Origin: Mucilaginibacter celer
GTDB taxonomy: Bacteria > Bacteroidota > Bacteroidia > Sphingobacteriales > Sphingobacteriaceae
DNA: 64,000 bases
Direction of reading: 5' to 3'
Assembly: GCF_003576455.2 (NCBI RefSeq)
Contig: NZ_CP032869.1
Span: 5,518,001 to 5,582,000, forward strand
A program made the position numbers and the translations under genes. Below the pieces are notes generated by a model. It was not told the origin of the DNA. It did no database searches and was given only the letters and a program-made list of their open reading frames with translations. Below are positions 19,071 to 28,300 of the stretch, piece after piece. Position 1 is the stretch's first letter. Every line of letters starts with the position of its first letter.

Positions 19071-19739
19071 ATGAAAAAGTTTTACTGTTTAGTGCTACTG
19101 GCATTAATGACCTTTGCTTCGTGCAAAAAAGGCGAACTTTCGGGTAATTATGGCGAAGATAACGGCTGCATCAACCGCGTTAAACGCGATTACAGCGATA
19201 GCAATAAAACCGAGCTGGCAGCGGCGGTAAGCCTGCTGCAAAAAAATAACATTTCGCTTAATGGACTGGTGATAACCCGCGTTATTTTAAACGACAGTAT
19301 TACCACCAATGGCCCGCTTACCATATACCAACATGTTGTTGCTTCCGAAGAAAGCAAAGGTTTACCAATCTTTAACTCCGGAATGGGCTATCATTTCAGG
19401 GATGGCACTTATTATCTGCTTAGCGGCAGGCGCTACGGCACGCTTAACCTCGATACAAAAGCTTCGGCTACCTTACCGCAGATCCGCAAGATCTTTATTG
19501 ATGCTTTTAATAAAGATGGTTACAAAGATGGCCATGTAGACGCTTCATCATGTGTACGTGCCGAATTTGGGTATTACAACTTGGCACAGGATACACCCGA
19601 TCAGCCTCACTTTGTAAAAGCATGGAAAATTACTTTTAACAACTGGGATTATCCGGAAGCCTATATCCAGGATGATAACCGTAAACTACTATCGTACTTT
19701 AATGGTATTATGACAGTGGTTAACGCTAATAAATGGTGA
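19071..19739 (+). CDS. Predicted lipoprotein of unknown function
   Basis: A 222-residue protein. Residues 1-18 (MKKFYCLVLLALMTFASC) are a lipoprotein signal with the acceptor cysteine at C18, so the mature protein is membrane-anchored on the periplasmic face or outer membrane. The rest is soluble and mixed alpha/beta, with an aromatic-rich centre (MGYHFRDGTYYLLSGRRYG) and the segment FVKAWKITFNNWDYPEAYI. I recognise no family and no catalytic motif. It stands alone between repeats and an oxidoreductase gene. Confidence 0.75.
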   Translation: MKKFYCLVLLALMTFASCKKGELSGNYGEDNGCINRVKRDYSDSNKTELAAAVSLLQKNNISLNGLVITRVILNDSITTNGPLTIYQHVVASEESKGLPIFNSGMGYHFRDGTYYLLSGRRYGTLNLDTKASATLPQIRKIFIDAFNKDGYKDGHVDASSCVRAEFGYYNLAQDTPDQPHFVKAWKITFNNWDYPEAYIQDDNRKLLSYFNGIMTVVNANKW

Positions 19740-19846
19740 TATCATAACCACTCGTTCTTTGTCACATCAAAAACACAAAATGCAACTAAGTTGCATTTTG
19801 TGTTTTTACCATATACTTTTACCAGCATTATAAACTCCAATTGTAT

Positions 19847-20758
19847 ATGAAGGATTTTGATGTGATCATTATAGGCGGCAGCAGCGCAGGTTTATCGGCA
19901 GGAATGGCTTTGGGACGTGCCGCAAGGAACGTGTTAATTATTGATAGCGGCAAACCCTGCAACCAGCCAACGCCACACTCCCACAACTTTTTCACTCGCG
20001 ATGGTCAAACTCCACAGGAAATTTTAAGCATAGCCCGCGAACAAACTTTGAAATATCCCAGTATTAGATTGCTCAATGGTGAGGCAATCCAAGCTAAAAC
20101 GAGCGAAGAAGGCTTCGAAATAAAAATTGCTTCAGGAGAGATATTTAAAGCTAAAAAGTTAATTCTTGCGTATGGCATTAAAGATCAGCTGCCCAGTATT
20201 CCGGGCTTTGCCAAATGCTGGGGCGTATCGGTTATCCATTGCCCCTATTGCCATGGTTACGAATACAAAGATCAACCAACAGGTATATTCGCTAACGGCG
20301 AGATAGGTTTTGAACTGGCTAAACTCATCTCTAACTGGACAAAAAATCTTACTGTTTTCACCAATGGCAAATTTACCATTAGTGCCGAACAGGAAAAGAT
20401 CATCCGCGACAACAACATCAATATTATTGAAGATGAGATCACTGCGTTTGCTCACACTAACGGCTACCTCAACAGCATTCGCCTAAAAAATGGCGAGGAA
20501 ATAAAATTGAATGCCTTGTACGCAAGGGTTCCGTTTGTGCAGCATAGCGACATTGCACAGCAATTAGGTTGTGAAGTAAACAAGCCGGGTTATATAGTGG
20601 TTGAGGGTAAACAGAAAACCACTGTTTCCGGAGTTTTCGCCTGCGGTGATAACTCATCGGGAATTCGCTCAATTGCTAACGCTGTTAACAGTGGTACACT
20701 GGCTGGAGTTATGGCTAATTTGGAATTGACTGAAGAGGTTTTCCTGACCAGGAGGTAG
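19847..20758 (+). CDS. Thioredoxin-reductase-like FAD/NAD(P) oxidoreductase
   Basis: About 303 residues from ATG at 19847, or 305 from the in-frame ATG at 19841. The FAD-binding motif GGSSAGLSAG lies near the start. A CPYC redox pair (VIHCPYCHGYEY) sits at the position of the thioredoxin reductase active site, and the C-terminal FAD motif is GVFACGDN. The NAD(P)-binding GxGxxG stretch is degraded (IFANGEIGFELAK), which suggests altered cofactor use. It resembles the family of low-molecular thioredoxin reductase homologues often annotated as NAD(P)/FAD-dependent oxidoreductase. No thioredoxin gene is adjacent, so the electron acceptor is unknown. Confidence 0.85.
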   Translation: MKDFDVIIIGGSSAGLSAGMALGRAARNVLIIDSGKPCNQPTPHSHNFFTRDGQTPQEILSIAREQTLKYPSIRLLNGEAIQAKTSEEGFEIKIASGEIFKAKKLILAYGIKDQLPSIPGFAKCWGVSVIHCPYCHGYEYKDQPTGIFANGEIGFELAKLISNWTKNLTVFTNGKFTISAEQEKIIRDNNINIIEDEITAFAHTNGYLNSIRLKNGEEIKLNALYARVPFVQHSDIAQQLGCEVNKPGYIVVEGKQKTTVSGVFACGDNSSGIRSIANAVNSGTLAGVMANLELTEEVFLTRR

Positions 20759-20771
20759 ACTTACAAAAGAT

Positions 20772-20804
20772 AGCCTTACGAAGTTTTGAAAACTTCGTAA
20801 GGCT
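20772..20804. terminator. Perfect palindrome between convergent genes, bidirectional terminator
   Basis: The arms AGCCTTACGAAGTTTT and AAAACTTCGTAAGGCT pair over 16 bases with a single central base. It lies exactly between the stop of the oxidoreductase gene and the stop of the convergent protease gene. The position fits a two-way terminator. It lacks a long T run, so it may equally be an interspersed palindrome. Confidence 0.65.
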
Positions 20805-20821
20805 GAAAAGCTGTTATCCCG

Positions 20822-22408
20822 CTACTGCTCCAAGCCCTTCTTAAACGTCACGTCATCAGCATTAACCACTTTAAAGTAAGCATTATCGCCCCATTTAAAG
20901 CGGGCGGTGTGTGCTTTAAGAATAGTTTTTATTGGCTCGCGCGATATCATTACTTCGTGCGAATCCATTTCTTTGATGGTTTGCGATGCATACAGGATAA
21001 ACCTGTCTACATCATCGTTGGTAACGGTATACTGTTTTAAAAAAGCGTCTTCAGTAGGATATTCTTTCAATAATTGCTGCTGCCTGTCAATCACATAAGC
21101 GGTAAACAATTGCTGCTGGCTCAAATCCTGAATCAGCATGGTGCTCCGGGTAGTATCGGCAGGTACAAAAACGTCGGGCATAATACCGCCGCCGCTAAAA
21201 ACCTTACGCCCGCTTGAGGTATGATAGTTGGATGGTGATTTGAAAATGCTATCGTTCAGGTTGCTTTGCTCTGAAAAAAGCTCGCCTTTTTGCATGCGTT
21301 GGGCAAGCTCGCTCCGGTAGCTGTCTACACCGTTTTTGTATGATTTTTGGATGGAACGCCCCGATGGCGTATAATACCTGGCCACAGTAAGATTCACTGC
21401 CGACCCATCTTCAAAACCAAACTGTTGCTGCACAAGGCCTTTACCAAATGAACGGCGACCAACAATGGTTGCCCTGTCCAGATCCTGCAGCGCGCCAGCC
21501 AATATTTCGCTGGCAGAAGCCGAATACTCGTCTATCAGTACCACAACTTTACCATTCTGAAACATGCCCGAATCTGTAGCGAAATAATCGGTACGCGGTT
21601 CATGAATGCCTTTAGTATAAACTATCAGCTTTTTACCGGTTAAAAACTCATCGGCCAATGATGTAGCTGCATTAAGATAGCCTCCGCCGTTACCGCGCAG
21701 GTCGAGCATTAGCTTATCCATCCCGTCAACTTTCAGGTTGGTTAGCGCTTTTCTGAAATCAACATCGGTAGTGGCCGAAAACTTGCTGATTTTGATATAG
21801 CCGGTTTTGGCATCGGCCATGTAAGCTGCGTCAACGCTGCTCAGGTCAACGTGGCCGCGTTTAATATCTATCACTTTAGGTTTGGTGCTTAGCGGTAGAA
21901 TCACACCAAGTTTCAAGGCCGAATCAGCATCGCCCCTGAAAACCTTATTGATCCTTTTGGTGGTAATGTTTGTTCCCGAAAACTTCTCGCCATCTACACT
22001 CACCACTTTGCTGCCAACCAGTAATCCGGCTTTTTCGGCAGGGCCTCCGGCATATACCTGGGTGATAATCAGCGTATCTCGCAGCACCTGATATTCAATG
22101 CCTATGCCGTTAAAACCACCGTCCAAACGTTCGTTAATGGATTGTGCCTGCTGTTGCGGTAAGTAAAGCGAATGCGGATCGAGGTTCTGGAGCAGGTTGT
22201 TTACCGATACACCCTCGATGCTGTCAATGTTAACGCTATCAACATAGTTACGATCAACCAGTTGCAGCACTTTGGCTATTTTGCTGTTGTTGGCAAATGA
22301 AAGGCCGAGGTTATGGGTAGCAAAATCCCTGTTAAGCAATAAGCCTATCATGATCCCCAAAAATAGCAGGATTGTTGTCCGGAAAATTACACCCGCGGTC
22401 CTCTTCAT
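20822..22408 (-). CDS. C-terminal processing peptidase, S41 family, with PDZ domain
   Basis: A 528-residue protein. One N-terminal membrane helix (IFRTTILLFLGIMIGLLLN) anchors it with the body in the periplasm. A PDZ domain at about residues 90-170 (YAGGPAEKAGLLVGSKVVSVDG) recognises substrate C-termini. The S41 catalytic core follows, with serine in EYSASASEILAGALQD and lysine in RRSFGKGLVQQ, the Ser/Lys dyad. C-terminal processing proteases trim or degrade periplasmic proteins. The C-terminal 150 residues are helical and family-typical. The gene is convergent with the oxidoreductase and divergent from murQ. Confidence 0.92.
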   Translation of the reverse strand: MKRTAGVIFRTTILLFLGIMIGLLLNRDFATHNLGLSFANNSKIAKVLQLVDRNYVDSVNIDSIEGVSVNNLLQNLDPHSLYLPQQQAQSINERLDGGFNGIGIEYQVLRDTLIITQVYAGGPAEKAGLLVGSKVVSVDGEKFSGTNITTKRINKVFRGDADSALKLGVILPLSTKPKVIDIKRGHVDLSSVDAAYMADAKTGYIKISKFSATTDVDFRKALTNLKVDGMDKLMLDLRGNGGGYLNAATSLADEFLTGKKLIVYTKGIHEPRTDYFATDSGMFQNGKVVVLIDEYSASASEILAGALQDLDRATIVGRRSFGKGLVQQQFGFEDGSAVNLTVARYYTPSGRSIQKSYKNGVDSYRSELAQRMQKGELFSEQSNLNDSIFKSPSNYHTSSGRKVFSGGGIMPDVFVPADTTRSTMLIQDLSQQQLFTAYVIDRQQQLLKEYPTEDAFLKQYTVTNDDVDRFILYASQTIKEMDSHEVMISREPIKTILKAHTARFKWGDNAYFKVVNADDVTFKKGLEQ

Positions 22409-22513
22409 AGTTATGATACAAAGTTAACAAATGCAGGGCCAATAATTTTTGCCTGCGCCTTTGCATTTGATGTTTTTTACCGAATTTTGTTATAAATTAT
22501 TTGAAAATAGCCT

Positions 22514-23323
22514 ATGGAAACCACCACCGAAAGGGAATCGCACTATAAAAACCTCGAAAAACAAACCGTAAGGGAAATTTTAGAGAACATTAATAATGAG
22601 GATAAAACCGTTCCGCTGGCTGTAGAAAAGTCGTTACCGCAGATAGAAGCACTCGCTTCCATTACTGCCGAAAAGATGAAAGCCGGAGGCCGGTTGTTTT
22701 ACATAGGCGCAGGTACCAGTGGCCGTTTGGGTGTGGTTGACGCTTCAGAATGCCCGCCAACTTTTGGTGTTCCGTTTGATATGGTGGTAGGATTAATCGC
22801 CGGCGGCGATGGTGCTATCCGCAAGGCTGTTGAATTTGCCGAGGATGATACTGTACAGGCCTGGGCCGATTTGCAGGCTTATGATGTTAATAATAAAGAT
22901 GTGGTGGTAGGCATAGCGGCATCGGGCACTACACCTTACGTTATCGGTGGTTTAAAAACCGCTAATGAGCACAATATAGTTACCGGCTGCATTGTTTGTA
23001 ATAGCGGCAGCCCGGTGGCGGCCGCGGCGCAGTACCCGGTTGAGGTGGTAACCGGCCCGGAGTTTTTAACCGGATCAACCCGGATGAAGGCCGGTACCGC
23101 GCAAAAATTGGTTTTAAATATGCTGAGCACAAGCGTAATGATCCAGCTTGGCCGCGTAAAAGGGAACAGGATGGTTGATATGCAGCTCAGCAACAACAAA
23201 CTGGTGAACAGGGGCACCCACATGGTAATGGAAGCAACCGGCCTAAGCGAAGAAGATGCAGCCGGACTACTGAAACAATACGGCAGCGTACGGAGCGCTG
23301 TTGATCATTATTTTAAAAAATAG
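22514..23323 (+). CDS. murQ: N-acetylmuramic acid 6-phosphate etherase
   Basis: A 269-residue protein with the MurQ signatures GAGTSGRLGVVDASECPPTF, IAGGDGAIRKAVEFAEDD and GPEFLTGSTRMKAGTAQK. MurQ cleaves the ether bond of MurNAc-6-phosphate to give GlcNAc-6-phosphate and lactate, in cell-wall recycling in the cytoplasm. It contains the SIS sugar-isomerase fold. It is somewhat shorter than E. coli MurQ (about 298), mostly at the C-terminus, as in other Bacteroidota. No kinase or transporter for MurNAc is in this window. Confidence 0.95.
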   Translation: METTTERESHYKNLEKQTVREILENINNEDKTVPLAVEKSLPQIEALASITAEKMKAGGRLFYIGAGTSGRLGVVDASECPPTFGVPFDMVVGLIAGGDGAIRKAVEFAEDDTVQAWADLQAYDVNNKDVVVGIAASGTTPYVIGGLKTANEHNIVTGCIVCNSGSPVAAAAQYPVEVVTGPEFLTGSTRMKAGTAQKLVLNMLSTSVMIQLGRVKGNRMVDMQLSNNKLVNRGTHMVMEATGLSEEDAAGLLKQYGSVRSAVDHYFKK

Positions 23324-23326
23324 TTT

Positions 23327-23422
23327 CGATGTGCGAATGTGCAAATTTCAGATGTGCAGATGATTTTGATTTGCATATGCCAATTTGCACATCTGCACAT
23401 TTGAAATCTGAAATCGAATAAA
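23327..23422. repeat. Imperfect palindrome rich in TGTGCA/TGCACA
   Basis: The left side carries ATGTGCAAATTTCAGATGTG and the right side AATTTGCACATCTGCACATT, followed by TGAAATCTGAAAT, which complements the ATTTCAGAT on the left. The arms pair in more than one register. It lies between murQ and the downstream hypothetical gene and contains no gene. Confidence 0.6.
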
Positions 23423-23426
23423 AACA

Positions 23427-23993
23427 ATGCACGAGATTGAACCATATTACCGCTGGAGAGACGATTACGTAGCATCGGAAGATGAATTTTCGCCTTTTTA
23501 CGCTACAGAATACAGCGAGTTTGAATTTGATAAGCAGGTATACAACTACCTGCTGCACCCTCAATGGGATTCGTTCGGCTCTAATACCCTTTATTTAAAA
23601 GTGCTTTTTGCCGATTATGAAAAAGGTTACACCATTATTGAACTGATTGGCGAATGGAACGATGCCATCAACAACGATATCATGCTGCTAAAGCGCGAAT
23701 TGTTAGACCTGATGATAGATAACGGCATCAGCCATTTTATCCTGATAGGCGAAAACGTGCTCAACTTCCACTCAAGCGACGACTGTTACTACGAAGAGTG
23801 GTTTCAGGATGTGGAAGATGGCTGGATAGCCGGAATCAACTTCCGAGAACACGTGATAGAGGAATTTAAACGCAATAACATCGATTACTACATCAACTTT
23901 GGCGGCGAGCTGGATAATCTGGGCTGGCGCACTTTGAAACCTATACAGGTTTTTAAAAAGGTGGAAGAGCAGTTGATGCGTCGTTTAAACTAA
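23427..23993 (+). CDS. Acidic conserved protein of unknown function
   Basis: A 188-residue soluble acidic protein without signal peptide or membrane helix. The N-terminus (HEIEPYYRWRDDYVASEDEF) is rich in aromatic and acidic residues. The central part (LYLKVLFADYEKGYTIIELI, then GISHFILIGENVLNFHSSD) looks like an alternating alpha/beta fold. I do not recognise a named family or a catalytic motif, although the style suggests a protein conserved in related genera. ATG at 23427 is the only convenient start after the repeat. Confidence 0.75.
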   Translation: MHEIEPYYRWRDDYVASEDEFSPFYATEYSEFEFDKQVYNYLLHPQWDSFGSNTLYLKVLFADYEKGYTIIELIGEWNDAINNDIMLLKRELLDLMIDNGISHFILIGENVLNFHSSDDCYYEEWFQDVEDGWIAGINFREHVIEEFKRNNIDYYINFGGELDNLGWRTLKPIQVFKKVEEQLMRRLN

Positions 23994-24016
23994 CGCATCC
24001 AAAAGCGTTTCCCCAC

Positions 24017-24107
24017 CACGTCATTGCGAGGCACGAAGCAATCCCCGATTAGCAGGTCCGCCCTGTATAGTTCGCGATTGCTTCGTTCCACGCAATGACG
24101 TGGCGGA
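24017..24107. repeat. Palindromic repeat, TCATTGCGAGG family (copy 2)
   Basis: The arms are ACGTCATTGCGAGGCACG plus AAGCAATCCCC and their complements GATTGCTTCG plus CGCAATGACGT. The centre AGGTCCGCCCTGTATAGTTC is nearly the same as in copy 1. The unit sits between two plus-strand genes. Confidence 0.88.
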
Positions 24108-24178
24108 GAAGCAGCCTCGCATCTTCACCCTACATTCACCTTTTATTTATATATTCGTACTATAATTTTTAACACAAA

Positions 24179-24910
24179 ATGGAATTTAAAGATTCAAAAT
24201 ACAACTACGATAACATTATCGAAGTTCAGGATCAATCAGAAGTTGATTCACGTAGGTTTATGGCCGGCGTTTTCAGCTGGATGGGCGTGGCGCTTGGTGT
24301 TTCGGCAATCACGGTATACCTGTTTTTAAACATGGGCCTGATTAGCCTTATCGTTGCACCAACAGGCGGCTTAACAGGTTTCGGTTTGTTCGCCATTTTT
24401 TCGCCGCTTGCATTTTCGCTGGTGATGCAGTTTGGTTACAACCGCATATCTTACCCAATTTTGGTATTGCTTTTTGTGGCTTACGCTACGCTGATCGGTA
24501 TTAGCTTAAGCCTCATATTTCTGGTTTATACATCAGCTTCAATATTAGGCGTTTTCATTACAGCAGCAGTAACTTTTGGTATTATGGCTGTTGCCGGTTA
24601 TAACACTAATATGGATTTAACCCGTTTCGGCTCGATCATGTATATCCTGTTTGTCGGCATATTCGTAGCTTCATTAGCTAACTTCTTTATGCACAGCGAG
24701 CAAATGAGCTACATCATCAGCTACATTGGCATAGCGGTATTTACCGGCTTAACTGCCTACTACATGCAAATGCTTAAACGCATTGGCGCAGGTATTGAGT
24801 ACGGAGATGCAAGCTCTAAAAAACTGGCGCTGATGGGTGCATTAACATTGTACATCACCCTAATCAACCTGTTTTTCATGATCCTCCGTGTATTCGGCAG
24901 AAGAAGATAA
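24179..24910 (+). CDS. Bax inhibitor-1/YccA family membrane protein
   Basis: A 243-residue protein with a short cytoplasmic N-terminus and seven predicted membrane helices, starting with FSWMGVALGVSAITVYLFL. It has the family pattern FITAAVTFGIMAVAGY and ends after the last helix with a basic RRR tail. Members are multipass inner-membrane proteins; YccA modulates the FtsH protease and others leak calcium. The exact role here cannot be told from sequence. A strong terminator follows at 24931. Confidence 0.9.
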   Translation: MEFKDSKYNYDNIIEVQDQSEVDSRRFMAGVFSWMGVALGVSAITVYLFLNMGLISLIVAPTGGLTGFGLFAIFSPLAFSLVMQFGYNRISYPILVLLFVAYATLIGISLSLIFLVYTSASILGVFITAAVTFGIMAVAGYNTNMDLTRFGSIMYILFVGIFVASLANFFMHSEQMSYIISYIGIAVFTGLTAYYMQMLKRIGAGIEYGDASSKKLALMGALTLYITLINLFFMILRVFGRRR

Positions 24911-24930
24911 TTTCGCAAAGAAACCCAATC

Positions 24931-24964
24931 AAAAGCTGCCTCCAAAAAAGGCGGCTTTTTTTGT
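24931..24964 (+). terminator. Rho-independent terminator after the YccA-like gene
   Basis: The arms AAAGCTGCC and GGCGGCTTT pair (one G:T wobble) and are followed directly by TTTTTTTGTTT. It lies about 20 bases after the stop codon of the membrane protein gene. Confidence 0.85.
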
Positions 24965-25043
24965 TTAACAATGTGGCTTAGCTATGATACAAGCCCGGTG
25001 TTATACACTTGCAAATGACAACTTTATTGCGCAACTTTGCGGT

Positions 25044-25152
25044 GCTTATGGAGAAAGACGGAGGGATTAGACCCTGCGATGTCTTAGCAACCTGTGGCTT
25101 TCACAAGGTGCTACATTCTACCAGGCAGCAATTTGCGCCCGGACAGATAAGC
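25044..25152 (+). ncRNA. SAM-I (S-box) riboswitch upstream of metH
   Basis: The closing helix P1 is GCTTAT (25044-25049) with ATAAGC (25147-25152). Inside are the conserved SAM-I elements GGAGGGA, TTAGCAACC and AAGGTGCTA, followed by CCAG, in the expected order and spacing. SAM-I riboswitches bind S-adenosylmethionine and switch off methionine genes when it is plentiful. The adjacent metH and metF fit this. A hairpin directly after P1 is the likely expression platform. Confidence 0.92.
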
Positions 25153-25200
25153 GAAAGTCATGATAACACCCGACTTTTCGAGATAAGCTTTTTATTTATT
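25152..25200 (+). terminator. Candidate riboswitch expression-platform terminator
   Basis: CGAAAGTC pairs with GACTTTTCG (one bulge), followed by AGATAAGCTTTTTATTT. The second GATAAGC repeats the 3' strand of P1, so it could compete for the 5' strand GCTTAT and form an alternative structure. That would fit an off-switch on SAM binding. Confidence 0.55.
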
Positions 25201-25345
25201 AGTGATTAGAGTGATTTTTTTGATTACACTGATTTGATACACATTGGCCGACTATTTCCGTAACCAGATAATAGTTCCCTGTCCATAAATCAATCATCTA
25301 AATCAAAAAAACCAGTGAAATCATCAATAAAAAAATCGGTGAAAT
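25200..25345. repeat. Degenerate inverted repeat in the metH leader
   Basis: The left arm has TTTTTTGATTACACTGATTT (25214-25233). The right part holds complements of TGATTTCACTGGTTTTTTTG and of TTTTTTGATTTCACCGATTT. It separates the SAM riboswitch from the metH start. The pattern resembles the repeat at 52998-53167 (GATTACGTTGATT). Confidence 0.55.
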
Positions 25346-25351
25346 CAAAAA

Positions 25352-28300
25352 ATGGACATTAGAAAAGAATTACAGAAGCGCATCCTGGTGATTGACGGAG
25401 CAATGGGTACCATGATCCAAAGGTACCAGCTCACGGAGAAGGATTTTCGTGGCGAGCGTTTCCGCGATCATGGTACAGATTTGCAGGGTAACAACGACCT
25501 GCTTAACATTACACGCCCCGATGTAATTAAGGCTATCCATGCCGAATACCTGGATGCCGGAGCTGATATCATCGAAACCAATACTTTCAGCACACAGGTA
25601 ATTTCGCTTGCTGATTATAAGCTGGAAGAACTTGCCTACGAACTAAGCTACGAAGGCGCGCGCATTGCCCGCGAAGTAGCCGACGAATATACCCAACGCA
25701 ACCCCGATAAACCACGCTTTGTTGCCGGTGCTATCGGCCCTACAAACCGTACAGCCTCTTTATCGCCCGATGTTAACGATCCGGGATATCGTGCAGTTAC
25801 CTTTGATGATTTGGCTGATGCTTATTATGACCAGGTTAGGGGTTTGGTTGACGGTGGTTCACACCTGCTATTGGTTGAAACCATATTTGATACGCTGAAT
25901 GCCAAAGCGGCACTCTTCGCTATTAAACGTTACGAAGATGAATGCAAAGCTGCCGGTAAAGATTTTCCTGCTTTCAGGGATTCGGGCGGCATCATGATCT
26001 CGGGTACCATTACCGATGCTTCGGGCCGTACCCTTTCGGGGCAAACGGTTGAGGCTTTCTGGAACTCGATAAGCCATGCCAACCTGCTTTCGGTAGGTTT
26101 AAACTGTGCTTTGGGTGCACGTGAAATGCGCCCCCACTTAGCCGAGCTTTCTGAAAAAGCAGGCGTATATATTTCGGCCTATCCAAACGCGGGTTTACCA
26201 AACGAGTTTGGCCAATACGACGAAACCCCGCACGAAACCGCCCACCAGGTTGATGATTTTATTAAAGCCGGACTGGTAAACATAGTTGGCGGCTGCTGCG
26301 GCACCACGCCCGATCACATTAAATGTATTGCCGATAAAGCGGCTGCATTCCCTCCCCGCCCTATCCCGCAAATTGAGCCGGATATGCGCCTGAGCGGTCT
26401 GGAAGCAGTTACTATAAAACCCGAAAGCATTTTTGTAAACGTGGGCGAGCGTACCAATATCACCGGTTCGCCTAAGTTTTCCAAATTGATACTGGCCGAA
26501 GACTACGAGGCCGCTTTATCCGTTGCCCTGCAACAGGTTGAAGGCGGAGCCCAGGTTATCGACATCAATATGGACGAAGGCATGATCGATTCGGAAGCCG
26601 TAATGGTTAAATTCCTTAACCTGGTAGCCTCCGAGCCGGATATTGCCAAACTGCCTATCATGATCGATTCGTCGAAATGGTCGGTGATCGAGGCCGGTTT
26701 AAAATGTGTTCAGGGGAAAGGTATCGTAAACTCCATCTCACTGAAAGAGGGCGAAGAGAAATTTAAAGAACACGCCCGCAAAATATTAAGTTATGGCGCC
26801 GCCACCGTGGTGATGGCTTTTGACGAGACCGGCCAGGCTGATTCGTATGAGCGCCGCATCGAGATCTGTAAAAGATCATACGATATATTGGTGAACGAAG
26901 TGGGCTTCCCTCCGCAGGATATCATTTTCGATCCTAACATCCTTACCGTAGCTACCGGTTTGGAAGAGCATAATAACTACGCTGTTGATTTTATCGAGGC
27001 CACCCGCTGGATCAAACAAAACCTGCCGCATGCTAAAGTGAGCGGTGGCGTAAGTAATATTTCCTTCTCGTTCAGGGGTAATAATACCGTGCGCGAGGCT
27101 ATGCACTCGGCATTCCTGTACCATGCCATCAAAGCAGGTATGGATATGGGAATTGTAAACGCCGGTATGCTGGAGGTTTACGAAGAGATCCCTAAAAACC
27201 TGTTAGAGCTGGTTGAAGATGTACTGTTAAACCGTCGCCCGGATGCTACCGAGCGTTTGGTTGAATTTGCAGATACCATCAAAAGCAAAGGCAAAGAGGT
27301 TACACGCGATGAAGAATGGCGCAAAGGTACCGTTCAGGAGCGCCTCTCCCATTCGCTGGTAAAAGGTATTGTTGAATACCTGGATAATGACGTAGAAGAA
27401 GCCCGCCAGGCCTACAGCAAACCGCTTGAAGTTATTGAAGGCCCGCTGATGGACGGTATGAACATCGTAGGCGATTTATTCGGTGCCGGTAAAATGTTTT
27501 TGCCACAGGTAGTAAAATCGGCACGTGTAATGAAAAAGGCCGTGGCTTACTTGTTGCCATTTATCGAAGAAGAAAAAAAGAACAACGTAAATGCCGATCA
27601 GCGCGCCAATTCCGGTAAGGTTTTAATGGCTACCGTAAAAGGCGACGTGCACGATATCGGCAAAAATATAGTTGGCGTAGTACTGGCCTGTAACAACTTC
27701 GAGGTGATCGATCTTGGGGTAATGGTACCGGCACAACGCATTATTGAAGAAGCTAAAAAGCAACAGGTAGATATTATTGGCCTTAGCGGTTTGATCACCC
27801 CATCGCTTGATGAAATGGTTCATTTTGCCAAAGAGATGGAGCGTGAAAACTTCACTATTCCGCTTATTGTTGGTGGGGCTACAACTTCACGTATCCATGC
27901 CGCAGTGAAAATCGCGCCGCAATATTCGGGGGCTGCCATCCATGTGCTGGATGCATCACGTAGTGTTACCGTATGCAGCAGCTTGATGAGCAAGGATAAT
28001 CGCGATGCTTACATCCAGGGCATTAAGGATGAGTATGCCAAAGCCCGCGAGGCCCACGCCAATAAAAAATCGGACAAGCGTTTTGTAACCATCGATGAAG
28101 CCCGCGCAGGCAAATTCCAGATCAGCCTTGATGGCGATGTAGCACCGAAACCTGCATTTACCGGCACCAAAGTGTTTGATGGTTTCCCCTTAGAGGAATT
28201 GCTTCCGTATATCGACTGGACGCCGTTTTTCCACACCTGGGAACTCCGCGGCAGCTACCCTAAAATATTTGAAGATAAATACGTGGGCGACGAAGCCAAA

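Noticed and set aside
23327..23422. CRISPR-like array suggested by repeated TGCACATCTGCACA
   Set aside because: There are only a few short, unevenly spaced repeats arranged as a palindrome, with no spacers or cas genes.
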